Origin: Mycolicibacterium fluoranthenivorans
Lineage (GTDB): Bacteria; Actinomycetota; Actinomycetes; Mycobacteriales; Mycobacteriaceae
NCBI RefSeq assembly: GCF_011758805.1
Contig: NZ_JAANOW010000005.1
Location: 248,001 to 312,000 of the forward strand
Length of the DNA: 64,000 nt
Direction: 5' to 3'
Shown piece after piece: positions 44,711 to 53,692 of the stretch (positions are counted from its first letter, which is position 1; each line of letters begins with the position of its first letter). Under the pieces are notes generated by a model. It worked only from the letters and a program-made list of their open reading frames with translations, was not told the DNA's origin and did not search any database. The position numbers and the translations under genes are program-made.

Positions 44711-46164
44711 CGTGCAATCTCCTTAACGGTTTCGATCTCTTGGTGGCCGGCGTGCGGCCGCAGCACTGCGACCGCGGCGCCGCCGAGGAAGGCGCCGGCG
44801 AGCAGCACCCCGATGACACCGGCCAGGGTGGCTGACCCACCGACGAGCAACGGCAGGTTGACGGCGGTCATCACCGAGAGCACGGCCAGGCCGAGGAAGC
44901 CCAGCCCGGGCGCGATCACGGTGTGCCACAACCGGGTGTCGAATCGGGTGCGGCGGAAGTAGACGACGACCGCCGCCGAGGTGAGGGTCATCAGCACGGC
45001 GATACCGACCGAGGCGGCGCCGACGAACCAGGTGAACACCTGGGTGACCGGGTCGAGGTTGGCCAGCACCGCCACCCCGATCAAGACCAGGGCTGAGACG
45101 GTCTGCACCACAGAGGCGATATGCGGGGAATCGTGGCGCAGGTGTGAGCGGCCGCAGCGTTCCGGCAGTGCGCGGGTGTTGCCGAGCGAGAAGATGTAGC
45201 GGGCCAGGACGTTGTGGAAGGACAGCAGTGCCGCGAAAAGGCTGGTGATGAGGAAGATCTGGACCAGGTCACCGGCCACCGAACCGAGGTAGCGGTTGGC
45301 GGTGTCGGTGAGCATGGTGGCCGGTGTGTCGGTGGCCGCGGCCACCGCACCGGTGTCGCCCCAGGCGCTGACCATGACCCAGCTCGACAGCGCGTAGAAC
45401 CCGCCGATGAGCAGCAGCGCCACGTAGGTGGCCCGCGGGATGGTGCGGGCCGGGTCGCGGGCTTCGTCGCGGAAGACCGCGGTCGCCTCGAAACCGATGT
45501 AGCCGGCCAGGGCGAAGATCAGTGCGATACCCGGTGCGCCACTGAAGAAATTGCCCGGATGCAGTACGGCGGTCGACAGCCCTTCGGCGCCGCCCTTGGT
45601 GATGACCGCGGCGTTGATGACCAGGACGATGCCGACTTCGCAGATCAGCAGGACGCCGAGTACCTTGCCGGACAGTTCGATGTGCCGATAGCCGAGGGTG
45701 CCGACGACCGCGAGCATCGCCAGCGCGTACAGGTACCACGGCACCGCCGGACCGCCGTGGCTGGTGACCAGTTCGTTCAGCGCCGCCCCGACGTAGCCGT
45801 ACACGCCGCCCTGTACCGCCGTGTAGGACAGCAGCGCCAGGAACGCCGCACCCAATCCGATGTGACGGCCGAAGCCGTGGGCGATGTAGGTGTAGAAAGC
45901 CCCGGCGCCGCGGATGTGGCGGGTCATCGCGGTGAAGCCGACGGCGAACAGCAGCAGCACCGCGGTGCAGACACCGTAGGAGGCCGGGAAGGCCGCGCCG
46001 TTGCCCGCGGCGATGCCGATCGGGAAGGTGCCCGCCACGACGGTCAGGGGGGCGGCCGCGGCGACGACCATGAAGACGATGGCGGTGGGGCCGAGTTTGC
46101 CGGCCAATCGGTGAGCCTGGCCACCGGCCGCGGGGCCGGCGTCCAGGACTGCGTCAGTTGTCAT
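44707..46164 (-). CDS. APC-family amine/amino acid permease
   Basis: 485 residues, about twelve membrane helices, with typical APC landmarks: FMVVAAAAPLTVVAGTFPIGIA (helix 1, unwound Gly region), FIGFEA-like YIGFEATAVFRDEARDPARTIPRA and HNVLARYIFSLG. It probably imports the amine or amino-acid substrate of the oxidase. ATG 46164 is supported by GAAGG; the open frame further upstream runs through operator-like repeats and is not coding. It is translationally coupled (ATGA) to the amine oxidase and follows the aldehyde dehydrogenase gene by 109 bp. Confidence 0.85.
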   Translation of the reverse strand: MTTDAVLDAGPAAGGQAHRLAGKLGPTAIVFMVVAAAAPLTVVAGTFPIGIAAGNGAAFPASYGVCTAVLLLFAVGFTAMTRHIRGAGAFYTYIAHGFGRHIGLGAAFLALLSYTAVQGGVYGYVGAALNELVTSHGGPAVPWYLYALAMLAVVGTLGYRHIELSGKVLGVLLICEVGIVLVINAAVITKGGAEGLSTAVLHPGNFFSGAPGIALIFALAGYIGFEATAVFRDEARDPARTIPRATYVALLLIGGFYALSSWVMVSAWGDTGAVAAATDTPATMLTDTANRYLGSVAGDLVQIFLITSLFAALLSFHNVLARYIFSLGNTRALPERCGRSHLRHDSPHIASVVQTVSALVLIGVAVLANLDPVTQVFTWFVGAASVGIAVLMTLTSAAVVVYFRRTRFDTRLWHTVIAPGLGFLGLAVLSVMTAVNLPLLVGGSATLAGVIGVLLAGAFLGGAAVAVLRPHAGHQEIETVKEIAR

Positions 46165-46224
46165 GGGTCTACCTTCGACGGAATTGAATGTGAATTGGTT
46201 GCCGTGCGGTAAGGCTTCGGTGAG

Positions 46225-46237
46225 TTCAAATGAGAAT
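46225..46237 (-). promoter_or_regulatory. Operator-like motif ATTCTCATTTGAA
   Basis: Reverse-strand copy of the motif, 61 bp upstream of the permease ATG. It is identical over 13 bases to the copy at 47941-47953. A weaker copy, ATTCCCATTTGAC, lies at 46252-46264 on the other strand. Confidence 0.55.
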
Positions 46238-46273
46238 GGCTCGATGTGGCAATTCCCATTTGACGGGTGAAAT

Positions 46274-47782
46274 TCAGAGAGCGATATTGACGGCCTTCGT
46301 CTGGGTGTATTCGGCGATGGCGCCCTCACCCAGTTCGCGGCCCCAGCCGGATTGTTTGTAGCCACCGAACGGCAGCGCGCTGTCGAACGCGTTATGGCAG
46401 TTGACCCAGACCGTGCCGGCCTTGATCTGGGCGGCCACCTCGTGAGCGGTGGACACATCGCGGGTCCACACACTGGCCGCCAGCCCGTACGGGGTGTCAT
46501 TCGCGGCGGCGCGGACCCCACGTTCCCGGTTGAACGGCACCGCGACCGCCACCGGCCCGAAGATCTCCTCGCGGTAGACGCTGAAGTCGTCGCGCACGTC
46601 GACCAGCAGCGTCGGCTGCACGTAGAAACCGGTGTCGCCGTGCCGGCCGCCGCCCGCCAGCGCGCGGGCGCCCTGCTCGATGCCGGCGTCGAGGTATCCG
46701 GTCACCTTGGTGAGCTGTTCCCGCGACACCAGCGGGCCGATGTCGTTGGTGGGATCCAGACCGGGGCCGATGCGCAGGCCCGCCGCATGCTCGGCGACAC
46801 CGGCGGTGAACTCGTCGAAGATGGTGTCCTCGACCAGCAGGCGGGTGCCCGCGGTGCAGGTCTGGCCGTGGTTGAACAGGAATCCGCCGGCCACGCCCGG
46901 GATGGCGGCGGCCAGGTCGGCGTCGGCGAACACCACCTGCGGACTCTTGCCGCCGAGTTCCAGGGAGACCTTCTTGAGGTTGCCCGCGGCGGCGTTGACG
47001 ATCTTCTTCCCGACCTCGGTGGAGCCGGTGAAGGCGACCTTGTCGACGTCCGGATGCGCCGACAGCGCGGCGCCGATATCGCCGAAGCCGGTGAGCAGGT
47101 TGAACACACCGTCGGGCACACCGGCCTCGGCGATCACCTCGGCCAGCAGCACCGCGGTCAGCGGGGTCTGCTCGGCCGGCTTGAGGATGACGGTGTTGCC
47201 GCAGGCCAGCGCGGGCGCGACCTTGAACGCCGCCATCACCAGCGGGAAGTTCCACGGGATGATCTGGGCGCAGACCCCGATCGGTTCGCGCAGCGTGAAG
47301 GCGTGGAAGCGGCTGCCGGGCGCCCACGGCACCGACACCGGCACGGTGCGGCCCTCGATCTTGGTGGCCCAGCCGGCGTAGTAGTAGAAGATCTCCGCGG
47401 CCCAGGTGACGTCGACGGCCTTGGCGACGGCCACCGACTTGCCGTTGTCGATGCTCTCCAGCTCGGCGAACTGGTCGGCGCGGGCGGTGATGCCCTCGGC
47501 GATCCGCCAGATCATCCGCTGCCGCTGCGCCGGGGTCATCGCCGGCCAGGGGCCTTCCTCGAAGGCGCGCCGGGCGGCGGCGACCGCGCGTTCGACGTCC
47601 TCGACGCCGCTGTGCGGGACGGTGGTGATCACCTGCTCGGTGGCCGGGTCGACGGTGTCGAACCGCCGTCCCGAGAGCGCGTCGGCCCATCGGCCGTCGA
47701 TGTACATCTGCCGGGGCGCCGACACGAAGGCGAGGGTCCGCGGGTCCAGATCCGGGCTGAGCATGGTTGTCATGTAGGTCAT
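46274..47782 (-). CDS. NAD(P)-dependent aldehyde dehydrogenase
   Basis: 502 residues. It would oxidise the aldehyde from the amine oxidase to a carboxylic acid. The catalytic Glu is in VSLELGGKSP (about 270), the catalytic Cys in FNHGQTCTAGTR (about 303), the NAD-binding loop is FTGSTEVGKKI, and the substrate-side motif is PWNFPLVM. FGGYKQSGWGRELG marks the C-terminal end, a feature of betaine/phenylacetaldehyde-type enzymes. ATG 47782 has AGGG upstream. Its promoter region holds two copies of the ATTCTCATTTGGA motif, shared with the divergent permease. Confidence 0.9.
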   Translation of the reverse strand: MTYMTTMLSPDLDPRTLAFVSAPRQMYIDGRWADALSGRRFDTVDPATEQVITTVPHSGVEDVERAVAAARRAFEEGPWPAMTPAQRQRMIWRIAEGITARADQFAELESIDNGKSVAVAKAVDVTWAAEIFYYYAGWATKIEGRTVPVSVPWAPGSRFHAFTLREPIGVCAQIIPWNFPLVMAAFKVAPALACGNTVILKPAEQTPLTAVLLAEVIAEAGVPDGVFNLLTGFGDIGAALSAHPDVDKVAFTGSTEVGKKIVNAAAGNLKKVSLELGGKSPQVVFADADLAAAIPGVAGGFLFNHGQTCTAGTRLLVEDTIFDEFTAGVAEHAAGLRIGPGLDPTNDIGPLVSREQLTKVTGYLDAGIEQGARALAGGGRHGDTGFYVQPTLLVDVRDDFSVYREEIFGPVAVAVPFNRERGVRAAANDTPYGLAASVWTRDVSTAHEVAAQIKAGTVWVNCHNAFDSALPFGGYKQSGWGRELGEGAIAEYTQTKAVNIAL

Positions 47783-47843
47783 AATTACGCCCTGATGTGG
47801 TCTGCGTCACCACTAATTCCTAATGGGTTTTTCGCACTTTTGC

Positions 47844-47880
47844 ATTCTCATTTGGAACGTCGTTGCCATTCTCATTCGGA
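47844..47880 (+). promoter_or_regulatory. Two operator-like repeats upstream of the aldehyde dehydrogenase gene
   Basis: ATTCTCATTTGGA (47844-47856) and ATTCTCATTCGGA (47868-47880) are direct repeats 24 bp apart start to start, both followed by ACGT or CGT. They lie 62-98 bp upstream of the aldehyde dehydrogenase ATG. A third copy, ATTCTCATTTGAA, is at 47941-47953, about 60 bp before the divergent permease GTG. Confidence 0.6.
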
Positions 47881-47940
47881 CGTCGGGAATTCGCAGCGTA
47901 CGGATGCGGCGGTGGACAAGTGACGCACGAGGCCGGTTCG

Positions 47941-47953
47941 ATTCTCATTTGAA
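47941..47953 (+). promoter_or_regulatory. Operator-like motif ATTCTCATTTGAA upstream of APC permease
   Basis: Third forward copy of the motif, beginning 73 bp upstream of the permease start at 48014 (40 bp upstream of the alternative GTG 47981). Shared motifs at both divergent promoters suggest one regulator, probably the IclR protein at 49453. Confidence 0.55.
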
Positions 47954-48013
47954 GTTTTCGAAGATTTACCTGACAGCGCTGTGCTGGGGTGGGTGATCGG
48001 CTACGTTGCCGAA

Positions 48014-49456
48014 GTGAGTGGCAGACGGGCGATGCGGAGCAGCTCACCGGTGTCCGGGTTGCGACGGGCACAGCTGTCGTTCGCCCAGGTGCTGGGGCAG
48101 TCGGTGTCGGCGGTGGCACCCTCGGCGGTGATGGTGACCCTGCCCGCCCTGGTCATTCCCGCGGCCGGGCACGCGACGCTGCCGGTGTTCGTGGCCACCG
48201 CGCTGTTGATGGCCGCCGTGGGCTACTGCGTCGCCCAGTTCACCACCCGGATGGTCGCGGTCAGCGGGCTGTACAGCTACACGGTCAAAGGACTGGGTCC
48301 GGTGCCCGGTATCGCGGCCGGCTGGTCGGTGGTCATCGGCTACGCGGCGGCGGCGATGGCCAGCACCCTGGGCGCGGCAAGCTATCTCACCGCACTGCTG
48401 GGCCGTCTGGGAGTGCCCGACGGGCGGCCGGTGATCGCGGTGCTGGCGGTGCTCGTCGGCGTCGTCGCCTGGGCGTTGATGGTCCGCGGTATCCGGCTGT
48501 CGGCCCGCATCTCTTTGTCGATCGAGATCTTCGCCATCGCGGTGGCCGCCGCGGTGCTGGTGATCGCGTTCACCCGATCGGTCGCCGGTGGCCACGACCC
48601 GCCCAAAGTGGATGTTCCCGAGAGTCATTCGGCGTTGGGTTTCGCCCTACTGCTGGCCATCACGTCGTACGTGGGATTCGAGAGCGCGGGCACCGTGGCC
48701 CGCGAGGCGCAGCGTCCGTTCATCACGGTGACCCGGGCGATCCGGTGGTCACCGCTGGCGCTCGGCGTGCTGTACACCTTCGCCGCGGCCATGCAATCCA
48801 CCGGAACCATCAGGGCCGGAATCGGTTCCGTGCCCATCGTGCTCTCGTTGCCCGACAACGCGGCACTGTCGGTCGTGATGGAGCTGGGGATCACCGCATC
48901 GTGGTTCGCCTGTGTCATCGGATCCACCACCGCGCTGTCCCGGACGCTGTTCGCGATGGGCCGCGAGGGCGTGCTCCCGGCACGGGTCGGGCGGGCACAT
49001 CCGGTGTACCGCACCCCGCATGTGGCGCTGAGCGCGGTGATGCCGGTCATCGTGGCGGTGCCGGTCGGCTATCTGTTCCTCGCCGGATCCAGTCGCGAGG
49101 TGCTGGTCGGGCTGCTCGCGGTGTCCGCGCACGGCTATATCGGGGCGTATCTGCTGGTGTGCCTGGCCGCCCCGGCGTTCCTGCGTCGGATCGGCGAACT
49201 GACAAGCGGCCCGTTGGTGATCGGGATCGCCGCGGCCGCGGCGATGATCGCCATCATCTGCTGGGCCGCGCTGACGGTCGCCTCCCCGGTCTGGATCGCC
49301 ACCGCGGTCTACGCCACGCTGCTGGCCGCGGGTTTCGCCGCGTTCGGGTTGCGCCGCCGCAGGGTGCCCGACCTGGCCGAGCGGGTCGGGGTGTTCGACG
49401 AGACGGTGGCCGGTGACGTGTTCGCCGACTACAACCCGTGGGAGGTGCGCCGGTGA
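48014..49456 (+). CDS. APC-family permease
   Basis: 480 residues with about twelve membrane helices. It is a second, distinct APC permease (AVMVTLPALVIPAAGHATLPVFV; TSYVGFESAGTVAREAQRPF). It is divergently transcribed from the aldehyde dehydrogenase gene and overlaps the IclR gene by four bases (GTGA). It probably imports an amine-type substrate in the same pathway. The start is uncertain: GTG 47981, GTG 48014 and ATG 48032 are all in frame, without a strong ribosome site; 48014 is a compromise. The C-terminal DYNPWEV may be a cytoplasmic tail. Confidence 0.8.
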   Translation: MSGRRAMRSSSPVSGLRRAQLSFAQVLGQSVSAVAPSAVMVTLPALVIPAAGHATLPVFVATALLMAAVGYCVAQFTTRMVAVSGLYSYTVKGLGPVPGIAAGWSVVIGYAAAAMASTLGAASYLTALLGRLGVPDGRPVIAVLAVLVGVVAWALMVRGIRLSARISLSIEIFAIAVAAAVLVIAFTRSVAGGHDPPKVDVPESHSALGFALLLAITSYVGFESAGTVAREAQRPFITVTRAIRWSPLALGVLYTFAAAMQSTGTIRAGIGSVPIVLSLPDNAALSVVMELGITASWFACVIGSTTALSRTLFAMGREGVLPARVGRAHPVYRTPHVALSAVMPVIVAVPVGYLFLAGSSREVLVGLLAVSAHGYIGAYLLVCLAAPAFLRRIGELTSGPLVIGIAAAAAMIAIICWAALTVASPVWIATAVYATLLAAGFAAFGLRRRRVPDLAERVGVFDETVAGDVFADYNPWEVRR

Positions 49457-50241
49457 GCCCCGGCGGGCTGGAGCGAAGCGACCGGGGAATCGGGCGCGCT
49501 GACGGCGCCCTGTCGGGTCGCCAACCCAAGGCGGTACAGAGTGCGTTGCTGGTGCTCGAGGCGGTCGCGCTGGCGGGGACGGGAGTCACCGCCAAGGAGA
49601 TCGCGGACCGTCTCGGGATGCCGTCGGCCACCACCTACCGGCTGTTGAATCTGCTTGTCGCCGACGGCTATATCGTGCGACTGCCGGATCTGTCCGGATT
49701 CTCGCTGGGTCCGCGGATGGGGGTGCTGATCGATGCGGCGGTGTCACCGACGGTGTGCACCGCGGCCCGGGAGGTGTTGGCCGAGCTGCGGCTGTCGGTG
49801 CGCTTCGGCGTGCATCTGTTCTATTTCACCAACACCTCGGTGCGGTTGGCCGACTCCGATGACGAATACCCGCCACCGGTCGACGAATCGGTGCTCAATC
49901 ACCACCTGCACGCCTGCGCTGTCGGCAAGCTGCTGCTGGCCGAGAAGCGCGATATCGACACCCTGCTCACGTTCCCGCTGCACAGCCTGACCGGCCGCAC
50001 CCTCACCTCCAGATCGGTTCTGGTCCAACAGCTCCACGAGATCCGCGACCAGGAGCTGGCCACCCAGGTAGGCGAACTCACCGAGGACTCCGCCTGTGTC
50101 GCGGTGCCGGTGCGCTCGGCCACCGGGGCCTTGGTGGCCGCGGTCGCGATGTCGGCACGCGCCGACCAGGAGCAGCTGTTGATCCGCCAGGTCCCCGTGT
50201 TGCGGGAGTGCGCGGCGCGCCTGAGCCCCCTCCTCGCCTGA
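49453..50241 (+). CDS. IclR-family transcriptional regulator
   Basis: 262 residues. The N-terminal winged helix-turn-helix reads TAKEIADRLGMPSATTYRLLNLL (about 51-73) and the C-terminal part is an IclR effector-binding domain (about 90-260) with DSACVAVPVRSATGALVAAVAMS. It follows the second permease with a GTGA overlap and is the obvious candidate to bind the ATTCTCATTTGAA motifs at the aldehyde dehydrogenase and permease promoters. Repressor versus activator cannot be told from sequence. GTG 49453 is the coupled start. Confidence 0.85.
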   Translation: MSPGGLERSDRGIGRADGALSGRQPKAVQSALLVLEAVALAGTGVTAKEIADRLGMPSATTYRLLNLLVADGYIVRLPDLSGFSLGPRMGVLIDAAVSPTVCTAAREVLAELRLSVRFGVHLFYFTNTSVRLADSDDEYPPPVDESVLNHHLHACAVGKLLLAEKRDIDTLLTFPLHSLTGRTLTSRSVLVQQLHEIRDQELATQVGELTEDSACVAVPVRSATGALVAAVAMSARADQEQLLIRQVPVLRECAARLSPLLA

Positions 50242-50312
50242 CTGGTTTCGCCCAATTGATCAAACGGGCGCGAAAGTGCGAGTAGCCCGCGCCATTTCGT
50301 CGAACTCGGTGC

Positions 50313-51950
50313 TCACAGTCCGAGGATCTGCACGCTCTCCTCGCGCATCTGCACCTTGCGGATCTTCCCGGTGACGGTCATCGGGAACTCCTCGACCAGG
50401 TGCACGTAGCGCGGAATCTTGTAGTGCGCCAACCGGCCTTCGGCGAAGGCCCGGATCGCCTGGACGTCCAACGGGTCCGCGCCCGGCTTCATCTTGATCC
50501 AGACGCAGATCTCCTCGCCGTACTTCGCATCGGGGACACCGATCACCTGGGCATCCTCGATGCCGGGGTGGGTGTAGAGGAATTCCTCGACCTCGCGCGG
50601 GTACACGTTCTCCCCGCCGCGGATCACCATGTCCTTGATCCGGCCGACGACGGTGCAGTAGCCGTCCTCCCGCATGACGGCCAGATCCCCGGTGTGCATC
50701 CAGCCGTCCTCGTCGATCGCCTCGGCGGTCTTCTCCGGGTTCTCCCAATACCCGAGCATCACCGAATACCCCCTGGTACAGAACTCCCCGGGCTGACCTC
50801 GTTCGACGATCTCCCCGGTCTCCGGGTCGACGATCTTGACCTCGACGTGCGGATGCGCGCGGCCGATGGTCGCGGTACGGCGGTCCAGGTCGTCGTCGTG
50901 CAACGTCTGACACGACACCGGGGAGGTCTCTGTCATGCCGTAGGCGATGGCCACCTCGGCCATGTTCATCTCGTTGATGCAGCGCTTCATCACCTCGATC
51001 GGGCAGACCGCGCCGGCCATGACGCCGGTCCGCAGGCTCGACAGATCGGCCTCCGGGAACGACGGATGGTTCTGCATGGCGATGAACATCGTCGGCACCC
51101 CGTACACCCCGGTGCAGCGTTCCTGCTCAATGACTTTCAAGGTCAGGCCAGGATCAAACCCGGGCGCCGGGATCACCATCGTCACGCCGTGGGTGGTGCA
51201 ACCCAGGTTGCCCATCACCATGCCGAAGCAGTGATAGAACGGCACCGGGATACACAGCCGGTCCCCCGGCCGCAGATTGATGCCCTCGGTGACGAAGAAC
51301 CCGTTGTTCAGGATGTTGCGGTGCGACAGGGTCGCCCCTTTCGGGAAACCCGTAGTGCCCGAGGTGTACTGGATGTTGATCGGGTCGGTGTTGTTCAGCG
51401 TCTTCTGCCGCGCTGTTAGTTCCTCGGGTGCCACCGCGCTCGCGCGCAACGCGTCCCAGTCAGCCGTGCCCAGGAAGATCACCTCGGTCAGCGTGGGCGC
51501 TTCCGGGCGCACGGCGTCCACCATCGCAACGTAGTCCGAGCTCTTGAACTCGGTGGCCGAGATGAGCATTCGCACACCCGACTGGTTGAGCACATACCCC
51601 AGTTCGTGGGTGCGGTAGGCCGGGTTGATGTTGACCAGGATCGCGCCGATCTTGGCGGTCGCGTACTGCACGATGGTCCACTCAGACCGATTCGGCGACC
51701 ACATGCCCACCCGGTCGCCCTTGGCGATCCCTCGGCCCAGGAGTCCCCTTGCTACCAGATCGATTTCGTCGTTGAGTTCGCGGTAGGTCCACCGGGTTCC
51801 CTGCGCGGCGTCGACCAACGCCTCGATATCGGGATGGGCTGCCGCGGTGCGCTCGAAGTTCGCGCCGATGGTCTCCTCGAGAATCGGGAGGGTCGTCGGC
51901 CCGGCGTCGTAACTCTGCATATCCATTTCCCGTCGCTTCGCTCGCCCCAT
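50313..51950 (-). CDS. AMP-dependent fatty acyl-CoA ligase
   Basis: 545 residues, ANL superfamily adenylate-forming enzyme. The P-loop is YTSGTTGFPKGATLSH, the A8 hinge is GRIKDMVIRGGENVYP, and the C-terminal catalytic Lys is in MTVTGKIRKV. It activates a fatty acid to acyl-AMP then acyl-CoA. The ATG at 51950 shares one base with the TAA of the upstream ligase gene (TAATG). ATG 51926 and 51920 are alternatives, the latter with a ribosome site nearer. It forms a two-gene operon with a second ligase. Confidence 0.85.
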   Translation of the reverse strand: MGRAKRREMDMQSYDAGPTTLPILEETIGANFERTAAAHPDIEALVDAAQGTRWTYRELNDEIDLVARGLLGRGIAKGDRVGMWSPNRSEWTIVQYATAKIGAILVNINPAYRTHELGYVLNQSGVRMLISATEFKSSDYVAMVDAVRPEAPTLTEVIFLGTADWDALRASAVAPEELTARQKTLNNTDPINIQYTSGTTGFPKGATLSHRNILNNGFFVTEGINLRPGDRLCIPVPFYHCFGMVMGNLGCTTHGVTMVIPAPGFDPGLTLKVIEQERCTGVYGVPTMFIAMQNHPSFPEADLSSLRTGVMAGAVCPIEVMKRCINEMNMAEVAIAYGMTETSPVSCQTLHDDDLDRRTATIGRAHPHVEVKIVDPETGEIVERGQPGEFCTRGYSVMLGYWENPEKTAEAIDEDGWMHTGDLAVMREDGYCTVVGRIKDMVIRGGENVYPREVEEFLYTHPGIEDAQVIGVPDAKYGEEICVWIKMKPGADPLDVQAIRAFAEGRLAHYKIPRYVHLVEEFPMTVTGKIRKVQMREESVQILGL

Positions 51951-53635
51951 TACTGCACCAGATCCTCGTAGCGGTGCTCGGTCGGAATCGGCGACCCCGA
52001 CTCGTGCGCTTCGTCTTCGCGCCGCCGCAGTTCGACGCGCCGGATCTTGCCGGAAATGGTCTTGGGCAGTTCGAAGAACTCGACCCGGCGCACCTTCAGA
52101 TACGGCGCCAGATGGTCGCGGGCGTACTCCATGATCGCGCGTGCGGTGTCGGCGTCGGCCGACCACCCTTCGGCCAGTGCCACATAGGCTTTCGGGATGG
52201 CCAGCCGGGTGTCATGCGGTTGGGGGACGACGGCGGCTTCCACGACGGCGGGGTGCTCGATGAGCACGCTCTCCAACTCGAACGGCGAGACCTTGTAATC
52301 GCTGGACTTGAACACGTCGTCGGTGCGCCCGATATAGGTGATGTATCCGTCCGCGTCGCGGGCGGCGACATCACCGGTGTGGTAGTGGCCGCCGTGCATC
52401 ACCGCCGCATTGCGTTGTGCGTCATCGAGATAGCCCGTCATCAGGTTCAGCGGCGCCTTCGACAGGTCCAGGCAGATCTCGCCTTCGTCGGCCAACTCGC
52501 CGGTGAGCGGGTCGATGAGGACCACCGGCACACCGGGCATGGGCCTCCCCATCGAGCCGGCCTTGACGGGTTGCCCCGGGGTGTTGCCGACCTGCAGGGT
52601 GGTCTCGGTCTGCCCGAACCCGTCCCGGATGGTCAAACCCCAAGCGCGCTGCACGGTTTCGATCACTTCGGGGTTCAGCGGCTCCCCCGCACCCAGGATC
52701 TCGCGCAGCCCTTCGGGTTTGGACCCGAGCTCGGCCTGGATGAGCATCCGCCACACCGTGGGCGGTGCGCAGAAGGTGCTGACACCGGCCCGGTGGAGCT
52801 GCGCCAGGAGGTCGGCGGCGTCGAATCGGCTGTAGTTGTAGACGAAGATGGTCGCTTCGGCGATCCACGGCGCGAAGAAGCAGCTCCAGGCGTGCTTGGC
52901 CCAGCCGGGCGAGCTGATGGCCAGGTGCACATCCCCGGGGCGCACCCCGATCCAGGCCATCGTCGACATGTGCCCGACCGGGTAGGAGATCTGGGAGTGC
53001 TCGACGAGTTTCGGCTTGCTGGTGGTGCCTGACGTGAAGTAGACGAGCAGTGGGTCCTCGACGGTCGTGACGGTCTCGTGCGCGTCGGGCGCGACGTCGT
53101 ACGCGTCGGCGTAGCGGTGCCAGTTTGGCGTGTCACCGACCGCGATCCGCACGTAGTCCCCCGGCACCTGCTCGAACTTGGGTGCGTCGGCGGCGTTGGC
53201 GATGACGAACCGGGCGCCGCCGCGGGTGATCCGGTCGGCCAGATCCTCCGGTCCGAGCGCACCGGTGGTCGGCATGATGACGGCTCCGAGCTTGGCGACG
53301 GCGAGCATCGCCTCCCACAGTTCGACCTGGTTGCCGAGCATCAGGATGACCCGGTCACCCTTGCTCACCCCCAGCCCACGCAGCCACGTCGCCACCTGGT
53401 CAGAGGCCTGCGCCATCTCGGCGAAGGTGACCTTGCGCTCGCTGCCGTCCTGCTCGACGATCCACAGAGCGGTGCGCTGGTTGTTGTGCGCGATGACGTC
53501 GAACCAGTCGGTCGCCCAGTTGAAGGAGCCGGTGATCTCCGGCCACCGGAACGTCTCGACGGCTTTGTCGTAGTCGCCGATGACGTCGACCAGATGGTCG
53601 CGGGCATCGCGGTAGAGGTCGGTGTTGGTCGACAT
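51950..53635 (-). CDS. Acyl-CoA synthetase (medium-chain type), AMP-binding
   Basis: 561 residues in the MACS/acetyl-CoA-synthetase-like branch. The P-loop is VYFTSGTTSKPKLVEHS, the A5 motif is GFGQTETT, and YHTGDVAARDADGYITYIGRTDDVFKSSDYKVSP spans A7-A8. The C-terminal Lys is in KTISGKIRRVEL. It would activate an acyl or aryl acid to its CoA ester, fitting catabolism of acids made by the nearby aldehyde dehydrogenase. It diverges from the GAF-LuxR gene with 57 bp between starts. Confidence 0.85.
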   Translation of the reverse strand: MSTNTDLYRDARDHLVDVIGDYDKAVETFRWPEITGSFNWATDWFDVIAHNNQRTALWIVEQDGSERKVTFAEMAQASDQVATWLRGLGVSKGDRVILMLGNQVELWEAMLAVAKLGAVIMPTTGALGPEDLADRITRGGARFVIANAADAPKFEQVPGDYVRIAVGDTPNWHRYADAYDVAPDAHETVTTVEDPLLVYFTSGTTSKPKLVEHSQISYPVGHMSTMAWIGVRPGDVHLAISSPGWAKHAWSCFFAPWIAEATIFVYNYSRFDAADLLAQLHRAGVSTFCAPPTVWRMLIQAELGSKPEGLREILGAGEPLNPEVIETVQRAWGLTIRDGFGQTETTLQVGNTPGQPVKAGSMGRPMPGVPVVLIDPLTGELADEGEICLDLSKAPLNLMTGYLDDAQRNAAVMHGGHYHTGDVAARDADGYITYIGRTDDVFKSSDYKVSPFELESVLIEHPAVVEAAVVPQPHDTRLAIPKAYVALAEGWSADADTARAIMEYARDHLAPYLKVRRVEFFELPKTISGKIRRVELRRREDEAHESGSPIPTEHRYEDLVQ

Positions 53636-53692
53636 ACAGATAGGATCTACGTCACACTCGCCCGTCCGCTACCCCCGAAAGAGGGGAATTCT

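Noticed and set aside
46352..47923. 523-codon rightward frame opposite the aldehyde dehydrogenase
   Set aside because: Its residues are Gly/Arg/Asp-rich shadows; the opposite strand has the catalytic Glu and Cys motifs.
50243..50275. Weak hairpin after the IclR gene (TTTCGCCC with a bulged partner)
   Set aside because: The arms carry a two-base bulge and no long stem, so a terminator call is not safe.
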